A DNA stretch of 7,200 bases from JAZDMK01 sp043800975 (GTDB lineage: Bacteria; Bacteroidota; Bacteroidia; Bacteroidales; JAHJDW01). This document shows, piece after piece, positions 5,967 to 7,200 of this stretch (positions are counted from its first letter, which is position 1; the number at the start of each line of letters is the position of its first letter). A program made the position numbers and the translations under genes. The notes under the pieces were generated by a model, which was given only the letters and a program-made list of their open reading frames with translations, did no database searches and had not been told where the DNA came from. Where the stretch lies: assembly GCA_043800975.1 (NCBI GenBank), contig JAZDMK010000359.1, forward strand, positions 1 through 7,200, read 5' to 3'.

Positions 5967-7200
5967 ATGAAGAATTTTATTCGTTTATTTTTATTTGTTG
6001 TTGCTGCTTTTCTCAGCAATACTGCTGTCTGGTCCCAAACTGACACTTCAGAAAACAAACCAAAAATTGTAAAGCCCCGGCCACCGAAAGTAACCACACA
6101 AACAAATCCAAATGCAATCGGTAATTCAAAAGATGCCAAGGACAATTTTTCCGGTGGTAACTATAAAGATGCGCTATCTGAATATCTGCTTCTCTATAAA
6201 AAAGATTCATTAAATGTTGACTTGCGTTACAAAATCGGAGTATGCTATACCAATACATACATCGATCGAAAAAAAGCAATTTATCACTTAGAATGGGTAA
6301 TTAAAAAAGATAAAATTGATCCTTTTGCACATTATGAGCTGGGAGTAGCTTACATGTCGGAGCACAGGTTTGATGATGCTATTAAATCATTCTCAAAATA
6401 CAAAACACTTTTAAAAGGGAAAGACATTAATGATATTAATGCAGACAGACAGATTGAAATGTGTAAAAATGCGCAGGAGTTAATTAAAAAACCTGTGAAT
6501 ATAACTTTTGAAAATCTTGGACCAAATATCAATTCGCCAGCACCCGATTATAATCCTATGATTATTTCTGATGAAACTATGATAATCTTTTGTTCCAAGC
6601 GCAATGCAAATATTGGCGGTCTTATTGACTATGATGGATATATGACAACTGATATCTATCAGTCTTTTCCAAAGGGAAATGGCTGGACGAAAGCAAAAAA
6701 TCTGGGAGCAAATTTCAACAGTGAACTTGTGGAAGAAAATGTGAGTCTCTCACCAGATGGAAATTGCATGGTTTACTACATAGACAATTATGAGGGCGTT
6801 GATGACATTATGATTTCCACACGCAAAGGGAAAGTATTTCCAAAAGGAGAAAACCCAGGCAGTACTGTAAATTCCAAAAGTGTTGAAAGCAGTGGCTGTT
6901 TAAATGCAAATCATGATATGCTTATTTTTGCAAGTGATCAATCCGGAAGTCTTGGCAAAAAGGACTTGTGGTGCTCGAAACGACTTCCAGACGGAAGCTG
7001 GGGAACAGCAACAAACCTTGGCAGAGATATCAATTCATTTTTGGATGAAGATTTCCCTTCATTCTCGCCCGACGGAAAAACACTTTACTTCGCATCCATG
7101 GGTCATAACAGCATGGGAGGATTTGACATTTTTAAATCCGAATGGAATGAAAAGGGAAGCCACTGGGGAGAACCTACTAATCTTGGACATCCTATCAATA
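5967..7200 (+). CDS. TPR and PD40 beta-propeller envelope protein, OmpA/PorE-like (3' end outside window)
   Basis: An open frame of 411 codons starts at 5967 and is still open at the right edge. MKNFIRLFLFVVAAF..AVWSQ (1-24) is a signal peptide, followed by a Pro/Lys/Thr-rich linker (about 25-50). Residues about 53-170 form TPR-like helical repeats: AKDNFSGGNYKDALSEYLLL, then RYKIGVCYTN..KKAIYHLEWV, then AHYELGVAYMSEHRFDDAIKSF. From 183 on, PD40 propeller blades recur, each introduced by NLGxxxNS or a variant (183, 245, 296 as NPGSTVNS, 350, 405) and containing LSPDG or FSPDGKTLYFAS. This order matches Bacteroidota envelope proteins that continue into a carboxypeptidase-regulatory-like domain and a C-terminal OmpA peptidoglycan-binding domain; PorE of the T9SS is one member. 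Paralogues are common and the C-terminus is not visible, so no gene symbol is given. The reading as an outer-membrane-associated protein is inference. Confidence 0.85.
   Translation, partial: MKNFIRLFLFVVAAFLSNTAVWSQTDTSENKPKIVKPRPPKVTTQTNPNAIGNSKDAKDNFSGGNYKDALSEYLLLYKKDSLNVDLRYKIGVCYTNTYIDRKKAIYHLEWVIKKDKIDPFAHYELGVAYMSEHRFDDAIKSFSKYKTLLKGKDINDINADRQIEMCKNAQELIKKPVNITFENLGPNINSPAPDYNPMIISDETMIIFCSKRNANIGGLIDYDGYMTTDIYQSFPKGNGWTKAKNLGANFNSELVEENVSLSPDGNCMVYYIDNYEGVDDIMISTRKGKVFPKGENPGSTVNSKSVESSGCLNANHDMLIFASDQSGSLGKKDLWCSKRLPDGSWGTATNLGRDINSFLDEDFPSFSPDGKTLYFASMGHNSMGGFDIFKSEWNEKGSHWGEPTNLGHPIN

Noticed and set aside
5945..6532. Minus-strand frames at 5945-6145, 6013-6279 and 6350-6532
   Set aside because: They are opposite the TPR/PD40 gene, whose signal peptide, TPR and propeller repeats make the plus strand the coding one.
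1..7200. CRISPR array, tRNA/rRNA genes, insertion sequence, phage or toxin-antitoxin genes
   Set aside because: No regularly spaced direct repeats, RNA gene landmarks, transposase or integrase motifs or terminal inverted repeats were seen; intergenic gaps are all under 170 bp and accounted for by promoters and terminators.

Overview
The window looks like a chromosomal stretch from a member of the Bacteroidota. Three things point there: a cargo protein with a type IX secretion system (T9SS) C-terminal sorting domain, a TPR plus PD40-propeller lipoprotein/OmpA-type envelope protein, and promoter elements of the TAnnTTTG type used by the Bacteroidota primary sigma factor, with few recognisable Shine-Dalgarno sequences. 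The DNA is AT-rich and densely coding. No tRNA, rRNA, CRISPR, insertion sequence or phage gene was seen. No family finer than the phylum is claimed.

Left part (1-1901, minus strand): a tightly coupled three-gene operon reads leftwards from a promoter near 1915-1922. It encodes a LysE/RhtB-type exporter, a bile acid:sodium symporter (BASS) family transporter, and a secreted metallo-beta-lactamase-fold hydrolase that runs off the left edge. The junctions are TAATG and ATGA overlaps, so translation is probably coupled. The substrates cannot be read from the sequence.

Middle (1979-4568, plus strand): a 77-bp intergenic region with back-to-back promoter elements separates this operon from recR, the recombination mediator. 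Seven bases after recR, a TTG codon starts a 654-residue membrane protein. It joins a family 2 glycosyltransferase to a membrane/Rossmann-like block and to what looks like a cut-down polyprenyl-phosphate sugar phosphotransferase domain. This architecture is the most unusual item in the window.

Right part (4569-7200, plus strand): an independently transcribed gene with a convincing promoter (4630-4657) and a strong intrinsic terminator (5847-5878) encodes a secreted beta-propeller protein with a T9SS sorting domain. After it, a TPR/PD40-repeat envelope protein begins at 5967 and runs off the right edge. Its visible part matches the start of the TPR-PD40-OmpA family that includes the T9SS component PorE, but the diagnostic C-terminus lies outside the window.

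Nothing here amounts to a clearly new defence or mobile system. It is mostly ordinary housekeeping and envelope DNA, with the glycosyltransferase fusion as the best lead.
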